A stretch of 64,000 nucleotides of DNA from Stenotrophomonas indicatrix (GTDB lineage: Bacteria; Pseudomonadota; Gammaproteobacteria; Xanthomonadales; Xanthomonadaceae), in contig NZ_PEJS01000001.1 of NCBI RefSeq assembly GCF_002750975.1, forward strand, positions 806,001 to 870,000, in the 5' to 3' direction. The notes beneath the pieces are model-generated. The model made no database searches, was not told where the DNA came from, and worked only from the letters and a program-made list of their open reading frames with translations. The position numbers and the translations under genes are program-made. Below are positions 34,546 through 43,908 of the stretch, piece by piece; position 1 is the stretch's first letter; each line of letters begins with the position of its first letter.

Positions 34546-36189
34546 TTACCAGTTGCGGAAGCGCTTGGGCGGGTCGTACAGACCGCCGGACCAGCGCACC
34601 AGGTCTTTCACCGAACGCGCAGCAAGAAGATCGCGGCTGGCATCGCGCACGTTGATGCCGAGATCGTCCGGGCGGCGGATCACTCCGCGGTCGCGCAGGT
34701 TTTCCACCATGGCGCGGTCGCGTCCCCTGCCCACGGCGGTATAGCCAGCCACGCCGCGGATCGCCTGCTCGCGTTCTTCCGGGCTGCGGCACAGCAGCAG
34801 GTTGGCGATGCCTTCCTCGGTCAGCACATGGCTGACGTCGTCGCCGTAGATCATCACTGGCGGCAGCGGCATGCTCGCGCGCTCGGCCAGGTCCCAGGCA
34901 TCGAGGCGGTCGACGAAGGCCGGCGCCATGTGCTCGCGGAAGGTTTCCACCATCTGCACCACCAGTTTGCGCCCGCGTGGCATCTCGCCGGGCCGCGCGG
35001 CCTGCTGGCCCGCCTTGATCCAGGCGTCGCTGGCGTGGCGGCGGCCGCGGGCATCCGAACCCATGTTGGGTGCACCGCCAAAGCCGGCGATGCGGTCGCG
35101 CGTTGCGGTGGAGCTGTTGCCCTGCAGGTCGATCTGCAGGGTGGAGCCGATGAACATGTCGCAGGCATACAGCCCTGCGGTCTGCGAGAACGCACGGTTG
35201 GAGCGCATCGAACCATCGGCGCCGGTGAAGAACACATCACCGCGCGCGGCGATGTACTTCTCCATGCCCAGTTCCGACCCGAACGAGTGCACGGATTTGA
35301 CGAAACCCGATTCGATGGCTGGAATCAGCGCCGGGTGCGGATTGAGTGCCCAGTGCTGGCAGATCTTTCCCTTCAGCCCCAGCGACTCGGCGTAGGTCGG
35401 CAGCAGCAGTTCGATTGCTGCTGTATCGAAACCGATGCCATGGTTGAGCCGGTTCACCCCGTACTCGGCGTAGATGCCCTTGATCGCCATCATCGCCATC
35501 AGCACCTGGATCTCGGAGATCTGTGCCGGATCGCGGGTGAACAGCGGTTCGATATGGTTCGGGCGCGGCGCCTGCACCACGAAGTTGACCCAGTCGGCAG
35601 GAATATCGACGCGGGGGAGGGTGTCGACGATCTCGTTGACCTGGGCGATGACGATGCCGCCACCGAATGCGGTGGCCTCCACGATCACCGGCGTGTCTTC
35701 GGTGTTGGGGCCGGTGTAGAGATTGCCGTGGCGGTCGGCAGCCTGCGCCGCGACCAGTGCCACACGCGGAGTGAGGTCGATGAAGTAGCGGCCGAACAGT
35801 TCCAGGTAGGTGTGGATGGCACCGATCTGGATGCGTCCTTCGGCCACCAGGTTGGCCAGCCGCACCGACTGCGGCCCGGAGAAGGAGAAGTCCAGCCTGG
35901 AGGCGATGCCGCGTTCGAACACATCCAGGTGCGAGGGCAGCGACAGCACCGACTGCACCATGTGCAGGTCATGCACCCGTGCCGGGTCGAGGTCGGCCAG
36001 CGTCTGGGCGAGGAAGTCGGCCTGCTTCTGGTTGTTGCCTTCCAGGCAGACCTTGTCGTCCGGCTCCAGCAGCGCGTGCAGCAGCTCGGCGACATCGCCA
36101 GCCGCCACCTCGTGGCCCCTGGCCCATGGCGCGGCGCGTTCCAGCCGCGCCTGGCGGCCCCGCTCCAGCGTGTCCCAACTCGGGTTCAT
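34546..36189 (-). CDS. mdcA: Malonate decarboxylase alpha subunit (acetyl-S-ACP:malonate transferase)
   Basis: 547 residues, CoA-transferase-like. It exchanges acetyl for malonyl on MdcC, releasing acetate. Conserved stretches include EGNNQKQADFLAQTLADLDP, GPNTEDTPVIVEATAFGGG and the GSELGMEKYI region. First gene of the operon mdcACDEGBH. The leader contains a tandem ATAATTACG repeat that may be an operator or promoter part. Lets the cell use malonate as carbon source without biotin or sodium. Confidence 0.94.
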   Translation of the reverse strand: MNPSWDTLERGRQARLERAAPWARGHEVAAGDVAELLHALLEPDDKVCLEGNNQKQADFLAQTLADLDPARVHDLHMVQSVLSLPSHLDVFERGIASRLDFSFSGPQSVRLANLVAEGRIQIGAIHTYLELFGRYFIDLTPRVALVAAQAADRHGNLYTGPNTEDTPVIVEATAFGGGIVIAQVNEIVDTLPRVDIPADWVNFVVQAPRPNHIEPLFTRDPAQISEIQVLMAMMAIKGIYAEYGVNRLNHGIGFDTAAIELLLPTYAESLGLKGKICQHWALNPHPALIPAIESGFVKSVHSFGSELGMEKYIAARGDVFFTGADGSMRSNRAFSQTAGLYACDMFIGSTLQIDLQGNSSTATRDRIAGFGGAPNMGSDARGRRHASDAWIKAGQQAARPGEMPRGRKLVVQMVETFREHMAPAFVDRLDAWDLAERASMPLPPVMIYGDDVSHVLTEEGIANLLLCRSPEEREQAIRGVAGYTAVGRGRDRAMVENLRDRGVIRRPDDLGINVRDASRDLLAARSVKDLVRWSGGLYDPPKRFRNW

Positions 36190-36214
36190 CGACGGACTTC
36201 CGAATGGCGTTGGA

Positions 36215-36234
36215 ATAATTACGCCATAATTACG
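36215..36234. promoter_or_regulatory. Tandem ATAATTACG in the mdc promoter region
   Basis: Two copies of ATAATTACG (36215-36223 and 36226-36234), 11-bp period, i.e. one helical turn, 26-45 bp before the mdcA start. On the minus strand this reads CGTAATTAT-GG-CGTAATTAT. The AT-rich repeat overlaps where a -10 would be. Candidate site for the GntR-type regulator. Confidence 0.5.
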
Positions 36235-36261
36235 GAGGGGTGTGCAACCCGCAGTGCAGCA

Positions 36262-36288
36262 AAGAAAAGGCCCGCGCGAAGGCGGGCC
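36262..36288 (-). terminator. Rho-independent terminator of the TonB receptor gene
   Basis: On the minus strand GGCCCGC-CTTCGC-GCGGGCC followed by TTTTCTTT. Lies about 125 bp after the receptor stop and before the mdc promoter, so it insulates the operons. Confidence 0.85.
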
Positions 36289-36300
36289 CATTCAGGTGGG

Positions 36301-36355
36301 CCACGACCGTGGGTCGTGGCGGAGCGTCAGAAGCGTGCCGACCAACGGTCGGCAC
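36301..36355. repeat. Two intergenic hairpin repeats
   Basis: CCACGACC-GTG-GGTCGTGG (36301-36319) and GTGCCGACC-AAC-GGTCGGCAC (36335-36355). Partial copies of the second (GGTCGGCACCCACC) recur to 36400. This hairpin family is scattered in Stenotrophomonas intergenic DNA. Confidence 0.75.
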
Positions 36356-36410
36356 CCACCCCCAACAGTGGGCACCCCCCAATGGTCGGCACCCACCGTT
36401 CCCGGGTTGC

Positions 36411-38609
36411 TCAGAACTTCCAGCGCAGGCTGGCCGCCACGAAGCGCGGTTCGCCGTAGTTGTTGTAGTCCAGGTTGGCCCAGTAGGTCTTGTCCAGCGC
36501 GTTGCGCACGCTCAGCGTCGCCGTCCAGTTGTCGCTGATGCGGTAGTTGGCGTTGAACTGCACCAGCGCATACGCCGGCTGGTTCACCGTCACCGTGGTG
36601 CCCACACCCACCGGGTAGGGGATGTTGTAGCCCTGCACCTTGCTCTGCCACTGCACGCCACCGCCGATGCTCAGGCGTTCCAGCGCGCCGCGCAGCTGCA
36701 GCTGGGTGTTGAGCTGCAGCAGGTTTTCGGCCGGATTGGCGTACAGCAGGTCGGTGGCCGCGCGGGTCACCTTGACGTGGGTATAGCCGGCATTGACCGT
36801 CCAGCCCGGCAGGATCTCGCCGTTGACGTCCACTTCCCAGCCGCGCGCCTTGGTGCCGTTGACGCCGATGTAGGCCGAGCTGCCGTCGCTCAACGAGCCT
36901 TCCGGCACGCTCATGTCACGCACCGCGTAGTTGTCCTGCTTGGCTTCGAACACCGCCGCGTTGGCGGTCAAACGGCCGTCGAACCACTGCGTCTTCAGGC
37001 CCGCTTCCAGGTTGGAGCCCTGCACCGGCGCCAGCAGGTTCTCGTTGCGGTCCTTGTAGTTCTGCGGGTTGAAGATCTCGGTGTAGCTGGCATAGGCCGC
37101 CACGTTCGGGGTGATGTCGTACACCAGGCCCACGTACGGGGTGATTTCATCGCTCACCTTGTACGCGCCGCTGGTGGCGGTGTAAGCGCCGGCCGCGTTG
37201 TAGGCGCGGGTCTGGGTCTGCCAGCGGCTCAGGCGTGCGCCGGCGATCAGCGCCAGCGGATCGGCCAGGCGCAGGCGGGTGGCCAGGTAGAAGCCGCTCT
37301 GCGTGGTCTTGGCCACGCGGCGTGCGCCGGTCAGGGTGTAGGTCACTTCGGAGATGTCGCCATCCCAGGTGTGCACGTTGGGAATGTAGTAGCAGCGCTC
37401 GCTGCCGCAACGAGCCCAGTCACGCGGGTAGTTCAGCGCAAGGGTGTTGGTGGTGCCTTCCAGGTCGGCCCACTGCGCGCCCACGGTCACGTCGTGCTGC
37501 TGGCCCCACAGGTTGAAGGTGCCGGTCAGGTAGGCGTCGACGTTGCGGCGGGTGTCTTCCGAATCGCCGGCGGCGGTGCGCAGGTAGATGCCCGCGCCGG
37601 TCATCGGGTCGGGATTGCCGGTGCCGTACAGGCGCATGTTCTGCACGTTGCCACGCGTGTAGGCGGTGTTGATCTTCAGCAGCCAGTTGTCACCGAAGCG
37701 CTGCTCCAGGTTGGCGAACACCGTGCTGGTCTCGCGCTGCCAGTAGCTCCACTTCGGTGCAAGGTTGGTCGAGCGCGGCAGATGGGCGAAGTTGCCCTGG
37801 CTGTCGAAGAACGGCACGGTGCCCCAGGTCGAGCCCACCGGGTTGTTGTCCTGGGTCTGGTAGCCGACGGTCACCGTGGTGCTGTCGGTCACATCGCCTT
37901 CCAGCACGGCCATGCCGGCCATCTTGTTCTCTTTGTAGCGGTCGTAATAGAAATCACGATCGGTGTAGGCGGCGACCACGCGGCTGCGGAAGCGGCCGTC
38001 GGCGGTCAGTGGTGCGGTCACGTCCGCTTCCATGCGGCGGTAGTCCCAGCTGCCGGCACTGACCGAGAACGAAGCGTCGAACTCCTTGCCCGGGCGCTTG
38101 CGCAGCAGGTTCACCGTGGCCGACGGCACACCCGCGCCGCTGAGCAGGCCGTTGGCGCCGCGGATCACTTCCACCCGGTCATAGAAGGCGGTGTCGTATT
38201 CCTGGTTGGTCGAGCCGCTGTAGGTCGGAATGCCATCCACCTGGAAATCGGTGATGGCAAAACCACGCGCGTAGTACAGCGGGCGCTGGGTGTCATAGAA
38301 GGACACGCTGACGCCGGTGACATTGCGCATCACGTCGTTGAGGCTGAACAACGATTCGTCCTGCAGGCGCTGCAGGCCGATCACCGTCGACGACTGCGGT
38401 GTTTCCTGCAGGGTGATCGGCAGGCGGGTGGTGCTCGATGGTGGCGCGGACTGCTCGGCGCGCACGCTCACCCGGTCCAGGGTCTTGGCATCGGAGGCGT
38501 CGGCAGCGACCTCGGCCAATGCCGACGGCGCAGCCAGGGTGAGGCAGGACAGCAGGGCGGCGGGCAGCAGCGCACGGCGGGGCAGGCGGCTGGGGAAAAT
38601 CTGGGTCAT
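36411..38609 (-). CDS. TonB-dependent siderophore receptor
   Basis: 732 residues. A signal peptide (end near PSALAE) is followed by a TonB-box-like region (TLDRVSVRA), a plug domain (QETPQSSTVIG ... DVMRNVTGVSVS ... YARGFAITDFQVDGIP ... DRVEVIRGANGLLSGAG) and a 22-strand-type barrel ending in aromatic RWKF. The plug is of the FhuE/FpvA hydroxamate or mixed siderophore group. An extracellular-loop pair of cysteines occurs in RCGSERCYY. Imports a ferric siderophore with TonB energy; ligand unknown. A possible Fur box lies upstream and a terminator downstream. No siderophore biosynthesis genes adjoin it. Confidence 0.92.
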   Translation of the reverse strand: MTQIFPSRLPRRALLPAALLSCLTLAAPSALAEVAADASDAKTLDRVSVRAEQSAPPSSTTRLPITLQETPQSSTVIGLQRLQDESLFSLNDVMRNVTGVSVSFYDTQRPLYYARGFAITDFQVDGIPTYSGSTNQEYDTAFYDRVEVIRGANGLLSGAGVPSATVNLLRKRPGKEFDASFSVSAGSWDYRRMEADVTAPLTADGRFRSRVVAAYTDRDFYYDRYKENKMAGMAVLEGDVTDSTTVTVGYQTQDNNPVGSTWGTVPFFDSQGNFAHLPRSTNLAPKWSYWQRETSTVFANLEQRFGDNWLLKINTAYTRGNVQNMRLYGTGNPDPMTGAGIYLRTAAGDSEDTRRNVDAYLTGTFNLWGQQHDVTVGAQWADLEGTTNTLALNYPRDWARCGSERCYYIPNVHTWDGDISEVTYTLTGARRVAKTTQSGFYLATRLRLADPLALIAGARLSRWQTQTRAYNAAGAYTATSGAYKVSDEITPYVGLVYDITPNVAAYASYTEIFNPQNYKDRNENLLAPVQGSNLEAGLKTQWFDGRLTANAAVFEAKQDNYAVRDMSVPEGSLSDGSSAYIGVNGTKARGWEVDVNGEILPGWTVNAGYTHVKVTRAATDLLYANPAENLLQLNTQLQLRGALERLSIGGGVQWQSKVQGYNIPYPVGVGTTVTVNQPAYALVQFNANYRISDNWTATLSVRNALDKTYWANLDYNNYGEPRFVAASLRWKF

Positions 38610-38725
38610 GGCGGGCTCGAAGCGTAGAGGCGGGGAAGGGGCGGCAACAGTCGTCCAGCACCCGGGGCGGCGGCTTCGGGCACGTCAGGTCCATCTGGAG
38701 GGGCGCGGTCACTGCGCAGGACGCA

Positions 38726-38744
38726 AATGTAAATAATTCTTAAC
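38726..38744. promoter_or_regulatory. Possible Fur box
   Basis: AATGTAAATAATTCTTAAC, about 120 bp before the receptor start. It matches the AATGATAAT-N-ATTATC-like Fur consensus at the centre (AAATAATT) but less at the edges. Expected for a siderophore receptor; iron repression is inferred. Confidence 0.45.
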
Positions 38745-38914
38745 AACATTACAATTCGCGTCATTGCGCAGGGGCTTTCAGGCGCGCAGCAAGCGTCAGG
38801 GCGGAATCGGATCCCGTTGCCGCAGGCACTGGGCCCTGACCCTGCGAGGGGTCTCCCGGAACGGGTCAGAGCCCTCCCGTGCGGGAGGGATCCGCCCCGT
38901 CGCCGCCCGCAAAC

Positions 38915-38944
38915 GCAGACGGCCACCCGAAGGTGGCCGTCTGC
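38915..38944. terminator. Terminator hairpin after mqo
   Basis: GCAGACGGCCACC-CGAA-GGTGGCCGTCTGC, 13-bp perfect stem with tetraloop, 22 bp beyond the mqo stop (leftward). The U-tract on the minus strand is short (GTTTG). Confidence 0.75.
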
Positions 38945-38965
38945 AGGCATCCGCCAAGCGCAGGC

Positions 38966-40657
38966 TTACAGCGCCTGCAGCTCTTCGTTGGCGTTGCGCT
39001 TTTCCTTGGCCGGGGCCGGCGCGGCCGTCGGTGCCAGTGCTGGCGTCGTACCTGCTTCCACCGGAACCTCCAGGTAGGGCAGGTGCAGGGTCTGGCTGGT
39101 CAACGTGCGGATCTCGTTGGTCAGCGCGGCACTTTCGTTGAGCTTGCGGCCGTACGAGGGAACGATCTCGCGCAGGCGGGCTTCCCAACCGGCCTTCATC
39201 TGTTCCGGGAAGGCCTTGGCCATCAGGTCCAGCATGATCGGCGGCGAGGTCGAAGCGCCCGGCGAGGCACCCAGCAGCGCAGCGAGGGTGTGGTCCTTGT
39301 CGGTCACGATCTCGGTACCGAACTGCAGCACCGCGCCCTTCAACGGATCACGCTTGATGATCTGCACGCGCTGGCCGGCGGTGACCAGCTTCCAGTCGCC
39401 CGGCTTGGCATTGGGGAAGTACTTGACCAGTTCGGCCTGGCGATCGGCATCGTTCAGGCGCGCCTGGCCCATCAGGTACTGCACCAGGTCCAGGTTGTCC
39501 TTGCCCACTTCCAGCATCGGGCCTACGTTGTTGTGGTTGACCGACGAATACAGGTCCCACCACGAGCCGTGCTTGAGGAACTTGGTGCTGTACAGCGCGA
39601 ACGGCCCGAACAGGACCACCGGCTTGCCATCCAGCTTGCGCGCATCCAGGTGCGGCACCGACATCGGCGGCGAACCGGTCTCGGCCATGCCATAGGCCTT
39701 CACGCCGTGGCGCGAGGTCACGTCCTGGCCCTGGAAGGCGAGGAACTGGCCGCCCACCGGGAAGCCGGCGTAGTCCTTCGATTCCGGGATGCCCGACATC
39801 TGCAGCAGCTTCAGCGCCGCGCCACCGGCACCGATGAACACGAAGCGGGCGTGGGTGGTCGATTCGGTGCCGGCCTTGAGGTCCTTCACCGTCACGTTCC
39901 AGCTCTTGTCCGCGTTCTGCCGCAACGCGCTGACCTCGTGGTTGAGGTGCAGGCCGAAGTTCGGGCTGTGCTGCAGGCCGGCGGTCAGCTGGCGGGTGAT
40001 GACGCCGAAGTTGACGTCGGTGCCCAGCGGCATCCACGTTGCGGCAACCTTCTGCTTCGGGTCGCGGCCTTCCATCAGCAGCGGTGCCCACTGCTTGATC
40101 TGCGCCGGGTCCTCGGAGTACTGCATGCCGTAGAACAGCGGGTTCTTCACCAGCGCCTGCTGGCGCTTGTGCAGGTAGGCGATGTTGTCATCGCCCCAGA
40201 CGAAGCTCATGTGCGGGGTCGGGTTGATGAAGTCGCTGGGCTGGCTCAGCCGCCCTTCCTTCACCTGGTGCGACCAGAACTGGCGCGAGACTTCGAACGA
40301 TTCGGCGATGCCGACCGCGCGCTTGGTCTCGATGCTGCCATCGGGCAGTTCCGGGGTGTAGTTCAGTTCGGCGAATGCCGAGTGGCCGGTGCCGGCGTTG
40401 TTCCAGCCGTCCGAGCTTTCACCGGCGACGCCGTCGAGGCGCTCGTAGACCTGGATGTTCCAGTCCGGCTGCAGTTCCTGCAGGTAGGTGGCCAGGGTGA
40501 TGCTCATGATGCCGGCGCCGACCAGCACGACATCGACGGGCTTGTCGTTGTTCGCGGCGGGCACCGAGCGCTGGGTCAGCGGCCAGTACAGGAACAGCGC
40601 GGCCACCAGCAACAGCAGCACGAGCAGGGCGAGCAGGGCCTTGCCAAATTTCTTCAT
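38966..40657 (-). CDS. mqo: Malate:quinone oxidoreductase
   Basis: 563 residues. FAD-linked peripheral enzyme that oxidises malate to oxaloacetate and passes electrons to quinone. An N-terminal membrane helix (about 5-24) precedes the Rossmann motif [18 protein letters not shown]. Family blocks [29 protein letters not shown] and [16 protein letters not shown] are present. The C-terminal 35 residues are an Ala/Pro-rich extension. The added N-terminal anchor is longer than in E. coli Mqo. Single gene with terminator. Confidence 0.95.
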   Translation of the reverse strand: MKKFGKALLALLVLLLLVAALFLYWPLTQRSVPAANNDKPVDVVLVGAGIMSITLATYLQELQPDWNIQVYERLDGVAGESSDGWNNAGTGHSAFAELNYTPELPDGSIETKRAVGIAESFEVSRQFWSHQVKEGRLSQPSDFINPTPHMSFVWGDDNIAYLHKRQQALVKNPLFYGMQYSEDPAQIKQWAPLLMEGRDPKQKVAATWMPLGTDVNFGVITRQLTAGLQHSPNFGLHLNHEVSALRQNADKSWNVTVKDLKAGTESTTHARFVFIGAGGAALKLLQMSGIPESKDYAGFPVGGQFLAFQGQDVTSRHGVKAYGMAETGSPPMSVPHLDARKLDGKPVVLFGPFALYSTKFLKHGSWWDLYSSVNHNNVGPMLEVGKDNLDLVQYLMGQARLNDADRQAELVKYFPNAKPGDWKLVTAGQRVQIIKRDPLKGAVLQFGTEIVTDKDHTLAALLGASPGASTSPPIMLDLMAKAFPEQMKAGWEARLREIVPSYGRKLNESAALTNEIRTLTSQTLHLPYLEVPVEAGTTPALAPTAAPAPAKEKRNANEELQAL

Positions 40658-40816
40658 GGGGGCGGGATCGTTGGCGGGGAAGGGGGTCAGGATGCGCAAG
40701 AAACAGGGAAAGAGCGTGAAGAAACAACGCCTTGCAGCATTCCTGTGGCAATTTTAACCGCTTCCGGTCCGATTTTGATGCAACGCAGCATCCGACGGCT
40801 TGCGGCACCCTCACCC

Positions 40817-40841
40817 GGTAGCGCCGGGCCACGCCCGGCGA
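40817..40841. repeat. GTAG-type repeat, single
   Basis: GGTAGCGCCGGGCCACGCCC and the rest of the palindrome, between the mqo start side and the acetyltransferase stop. Second SMAG-like sequence class (GTAGCGCCGGG). Confidence 0.85.
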
Positions 40842-40850
40842 TGCCCTCGA

Positions 40851-41297
40851 TCACGCCAGCTCAAGGATCTCGTCACCGGCCTCATCGATCTCGCCGGTCG
40901 CCTTCCAGCCCAGGTGCCGGTAGAAGCCATGGGAACGCGAGCGCGGGTCGGCCGAGCAGGCCAGGAACAGGCGGCTGTGGCCGGCATCGCGGCTCAGGCT
41001 GACCACGTCCTGCAGCAGTTGCCGGCCGATGCCACGGTTCTCGAATTCCGGCAGCAGCGCCAGCACCAGCACCTCGCCGCTTTCGCGGTCGGCAAAGCAG
41101 TAACCGGCCATCCGTTGGCCCTCCCAGGCGACGCGGCCAATCGAATCGCCATCGGCGATACCTGCGGCCCAGCTTTCTGCGGTGATGCCCAGCTCGGCCA
41201 GTTGCGCTGCACTGAAGGCGTTCTCGCGGGTACGCCCGCGCAGGTCGATGCAGGCGGCGGCGTCATCGGGACGGGCATTGCGGTAGTGGATCGTCAT
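40851..41297 (-). CDS. GNAT acetyltransferase
   Basis: 148 residues. Motif A is LLPEFENRGIGRQLLQDVV, preceded by EVLVLALLP. The ending HGFYRHLGWKATGEID is typical of small-molecule or stress-related members. Substrate unknown. Lies after a GTAG repeat and before an unrelated membrane protein gene (79-bp gap). Confidence 0.87.
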   Translation of the reverse strand: MTIHYRNARPDDAAACIDLRGRTRENAFSAAQLAELGITAESWAAGIADGDSIGRVAWEGQRMAGYCFADRESGEVLVLALLPEFENRGIGRQLLQDVVSLSRDAGHSRLFLACSADPRSRSHGFYRHLGWKATGEIDEAGDEILELA

Positions 41298-41376
41298 CTG
41301 GGAAACCTGCGGTCGAATGGAACCGGGCGATTGTGGCCGACGCCTATGGAGATTGGATGGAGACCGGCGGCGCTCC

Positions 41377-41961
41377 TCACTCACTGCCGATGGTGAAGTA
41401 CTCCGCCGCGAAGTAGCCCAGTTGATAGGCCAGCGTCGCTGCGGCCAGCCCCAGTTGCGCGCGTGTACTGCGCAGATGCCAGCCCAGCGCGGCGACGATG
41501 AGCATCAGCACCGTATGCAGGGGGTAGGCCTCGCCCAGCAGCCGCCATCGGCTTCCCCCTTTGATCGCGGTATCCACAAGATCCAGAAGGGTCAATATCG
41601 CGACCACCCCGAAGATCCAGCGTCGACGCTGCATCAGATAGTTGCCGTAACTTCCGTACTCGCGCAGGTCTTCGGGAAACAGCAGCGCGCACAGCAGGAA
41701 CCAGGTCGCGCAGTAGGTGATCACGAACAGATAGATTTCAAACGTCCAGCGGTGTACTTCAACCAGGCGGAATTCCCACCACCAGAAGGTCACCAGCGAT
41801 ACCAGCGTCCACACCACCCAGCACAGGTGCAGCGCCGAACAGCCACGCCGCTGCGGGTGTTCGATGATCTGCGCCAGCCCCTTCAGCAGGGTGGTGATGG
41901 ACAGGCCGAGGATGATCCCCATCACCACGCGGATATGCAGGAATACCGGTTCGGTTTCCAT
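41377..41961 (-). CDS. Membrane protein, unknown function
   Basis: 194 residues with about six hydrophobic segments, rich in Trp and Leu, beginning immediately at the N-terminus (HIRVVMGIILGLSITTLLKG). I do not recognise the family. Its start is 40 bp from a 63-nt inverted repeat at the end of the argP-like gene. Confidence 0.72.
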   Translation of the reverse strand: METEPVFLHIRVVMGIILGLSITTLLKGLAQIIEHPQRRGCSALHLCWVVWTLVSLVTFWWWEFRLVEVHRWTFEIYLFVITYCATWFLLCALLFPEDLREYGSYGNYLMQRRRWIFGVVAILTLLDLVDTAIKGGSRWRLLGEAYPLHTVLMLIVAALGWHLRSTRAQLGLAAATLAYQLGYFAAEYFTIGSE

Positions 41962-42000
41962 CGGTCAGCCCCCTCGTCGGTTGCACCGATGCTTGCATGA

Positions 42001-42063
42001 AAAGGGGGCGGAGGGGATCAAGGCGTTTGTAGCACAAGCGACTTGATCCTCTCCGTCCCCTCT
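42001..42063. repeat. 63-nt near-perfect inverted repeat
   Basis: 30-nt arms (42001-42030 and 42034-42063) around AGC, with only five mismatches, mostly G:U-compatible in RNA. It abuts the stop codon of the argP-like gene exactly. It can end that transcript, or be a mobile-type palindromic repeat that inserted there. Confidence 0.85.
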
Positions 42064-42969
42064 TCAGCGCCTGCGCTGCACCAGTGCCGAGGCGGCGTCC
42101 AGCACTGCCCGGGTCAGCAGGGCCATCGTCTGCACGTCGCCTTTCCAGTGCTGCCAGTACAGCGGCACGTCTTCCCACGCGCGCTGCCGCACGTAGACCA
42201 GGCGCCCGGCGTCCAGATGGCGCTTGACCAGCGGCAACGGGTTCATCGTCCAGCCCAGCCCGCCCAGATTGGCCTGCACGAAGGCGCGGGTGGAAGGAAT
42301 CCACCACGTCGGCGCGGTGCCGGGCAGGTCGGCGCCGGCCATGCGCCGGGCAAAGCGCGACTGCATGTCGTCCTTGCGGTTGAACACCAGCACCGGTGCC
42401 TGCGCCAGCGCCTGTGCGGTCACGCCCTTGGCGAAGTGCTGCTCGCGGAACTCCGGCGTACAGGTGGCGGCGTAGCGGATGCTGCCCAGCGCGTGGATCT
42501 GGCAGCCCTGCACCGGCTCGTCCAGGGTGGTCACTGCCCCCAGCACGGTGCCCTGGCGCAGCAGTTCGACGGTGTGGTCCTGGTCCTCCACCCGCAGGTC
42601 CAGGGTGGTGCCGGTGCCCTGCGCGAACTGCTGGGCGGCCTGTGGGAACCAGGTCTCCAGGCTGTCGTGGTTCACCGCTACGGGGATGCTGGCCTGCGGC
42701 AGGTCCTCGTCGGCCAGACCCATCCGGTGCAGCGCGTCGTGCTCCAGCAGGGCGGTCTGCTCGGCCAGCTGCACCAGCAACTGGCCCTCGGCAGTCGCGG
42801 TCGCAGGCGTGCCGCGCTTGACCAGCAGGCGGCCGATGCGGTCTTCCAGTGCCTTGACCCGCTGCGAGATGGCCGAGGGGGTGACGTTGAGCGACTGCGC
42901 GGCACGGTCGAAGCTGCCTTCGCGGATCACCGCAGCCAGGGCCCGCAGCTGGGCATGGTCGATGCGCAT
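42064..42969 (-). CDS. argP: LysR-type regulator, ArgP/LysG-like
   Basis: 301 residues. HTH region GSFDRAAQSLNVTPSAISQRVKALE, which is nearly the ArgP/IciA pattern, then a substrate-binding domain (IPVAVNHDSLETWF). Activates export of basic amino acids with arginine or lysine as co-effector in known members. Divergent from the LysE/ArgO-like gene, the classical arrangement. The 140-bp gap is AT-rich near 42971-43020. Confidence 0.9.
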   Translation of the reverse strand: MRIDHAQLRALAAVIREGSFDRAAQSLNVTPSAISQRVKALEDRIGRLLVKRGTPATATAEGQLLVQLAEQTALLEHDALHRMGLADEDLPQASIPVAVNHDSLETWFPQAAQQFAQGTGTTLDLRVEDQDHTVELLRQGTVLGAVTTLDEPVQGCQIHALGSIRYAATCTPEFREQHFAKGVTAQALAQAPVLVFNRKDDMQSRFARRMAGADLPGTAPTWWIPSTRAFVQANLGGLGWTMNPLPLVKRHLDAGRLVYVRQRAWEDVPLYWQHWKGDVQTMALLTRAVLDAASALVQRRR

Positions 42970-43109
42970 GGCGATTAAGTTCCGCTAATGTTGGTTTAGT
43001 AAGTTTAGCTCGTCTTTTCTATGTTGCGGCGCGACAATGGCGCCCGTTCCGGTGCTGTCCGCCTTCGCGAGGCACCGCTCCCCCCAAGCAAGACAAGGTA
43101 GTGAATCCC

Positions 43110-43745
43110 ATGTTCTCGGTCATCTCCGCCAGCACCGGCCTTGGTGCCTGGTTCAGTGGTGCGGCTACCGGCATCGGCCTGTTTGCCGTGGTCGGCGCCC
43201 AGAGCGCCTTCATCCTGCGCCAGGGCATCCTGCGCAAGCACATCGTGCCGGTGGTCGCCACCTGCGCGGCCATCGATGCAATCTTCATCTTCGCCAGCGT
43301 GGCCGGCCTGCGCACGCTCACCACCGCGCTGCCGTGGCTGACCACCGCCGTCCTCTGGACCGGTGTGGCCTTCTTGGCCTGGTATGCGATGAAGTCGGCA
43401 CGCCGTGCGATCGCCGGTGGCGGTGGCATGGGCGAAGCCGACAGCGATGACGGCAGCCGTCGTGCGGTGCTGATGGCGGCAGTCGGCTTCTCGCTGATCA
43501 ATCCGCACTTCTGGCTGGACATGATGGTGATCGGCTCCATCGCCGAGAACTTCGGCAATGCGCGCATGGCCTTCGCGGCCGGCGTGGTCACCGCCAGCTG
43601 CCTGTGGCTGACCGCGCAGGGCCTGGGCGCGCGCCTGCTGGCGCCGCTGTTCACCAAACCCAGCACCTGGCGCGTGCTGGACGGCACCATCGCGGTGATC
43701 CTCAGCATCTTGGCCCTCACTCTGGCGGTGCGCGGGGTCCATTGA
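43110..43745 (+). CDS. argO: LysE/ArgO-family amino-acid exporter
   Basis: 211 residues, six membrane segments. Signature GAQSAFILRQGILR in the first third and INPHFWLDMMVIG in the second half. Exports arginine and/or lysine. I prefer the ATG at 43110 (AAGG 11 nt upstream); the GTG at 43101 has the same AAGG only 2 nt away. Divergent from its probable activator; followed by a strong terminator. Confidence 0.9.
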   Translation: MFSVISASTGLGAWFSGAATGIGLFAVVGAQSAFILRQGILRKHIVPVVATCAAIDAIFIFASVAGLRTLTTALPWLTTAVLWTGVAFLAWYAMKSARRAIAGGGGMGEADSDDGSRRAVLMAAVGFSLINPHFWLDMMVIGSIAENFGNARMAFAAGVVTASCLWLTAQGLGARLLAPLFTKPSTWRVLDGTIAVILSILALTLAVRGVH

Positions 43746-43798
43746 CCCGGCGCACGCCCCCCGAACCCACGTCCTTACTCTCTCTCCAAGGTAGTGGC

Positions 43799-43834
43799 AA
43801 CGACGGCACCGGCAACGGTGCCGTCGTTTTTTCT
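43799..43834 (+). terminator. Rho-independent terminator after argO
   Basis: AACGACGGCACC-GGCAAC-GGTGCCGTCGTT followed by TTTTCT. Twelve-bp stem. Confidence 0.93.
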
Positions 43835-43908
43835 GCCCACTGGCGGCACGCCCGCTTGCCTGCCTAGAATCGAGACTGCGGGCAGGGAGTCCGTTCTCAG
43901 GGGGAAGG

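Larger units (their letters stand above)
38610..38965. other. 356-bp gap between mqo and the receptor gene
   Basis: No gene supported. Holds the receptor's AT-rich promoter region with a Fur-like site (38726-38744) and the mqo terminator (38915-38944). A GGGAGGG/ACGGGGC-rich stretch between them is unexplained. Confidence 0.7.

Noticed and set aside
36240..38627. 795-codon open frame on the + strand opposite the TonB receptor
   Set aside because: It mirrors the receptor gene on the other strand, has low-complexity His/Gly/Gln/Val composition and no domain; an effect of high GC.
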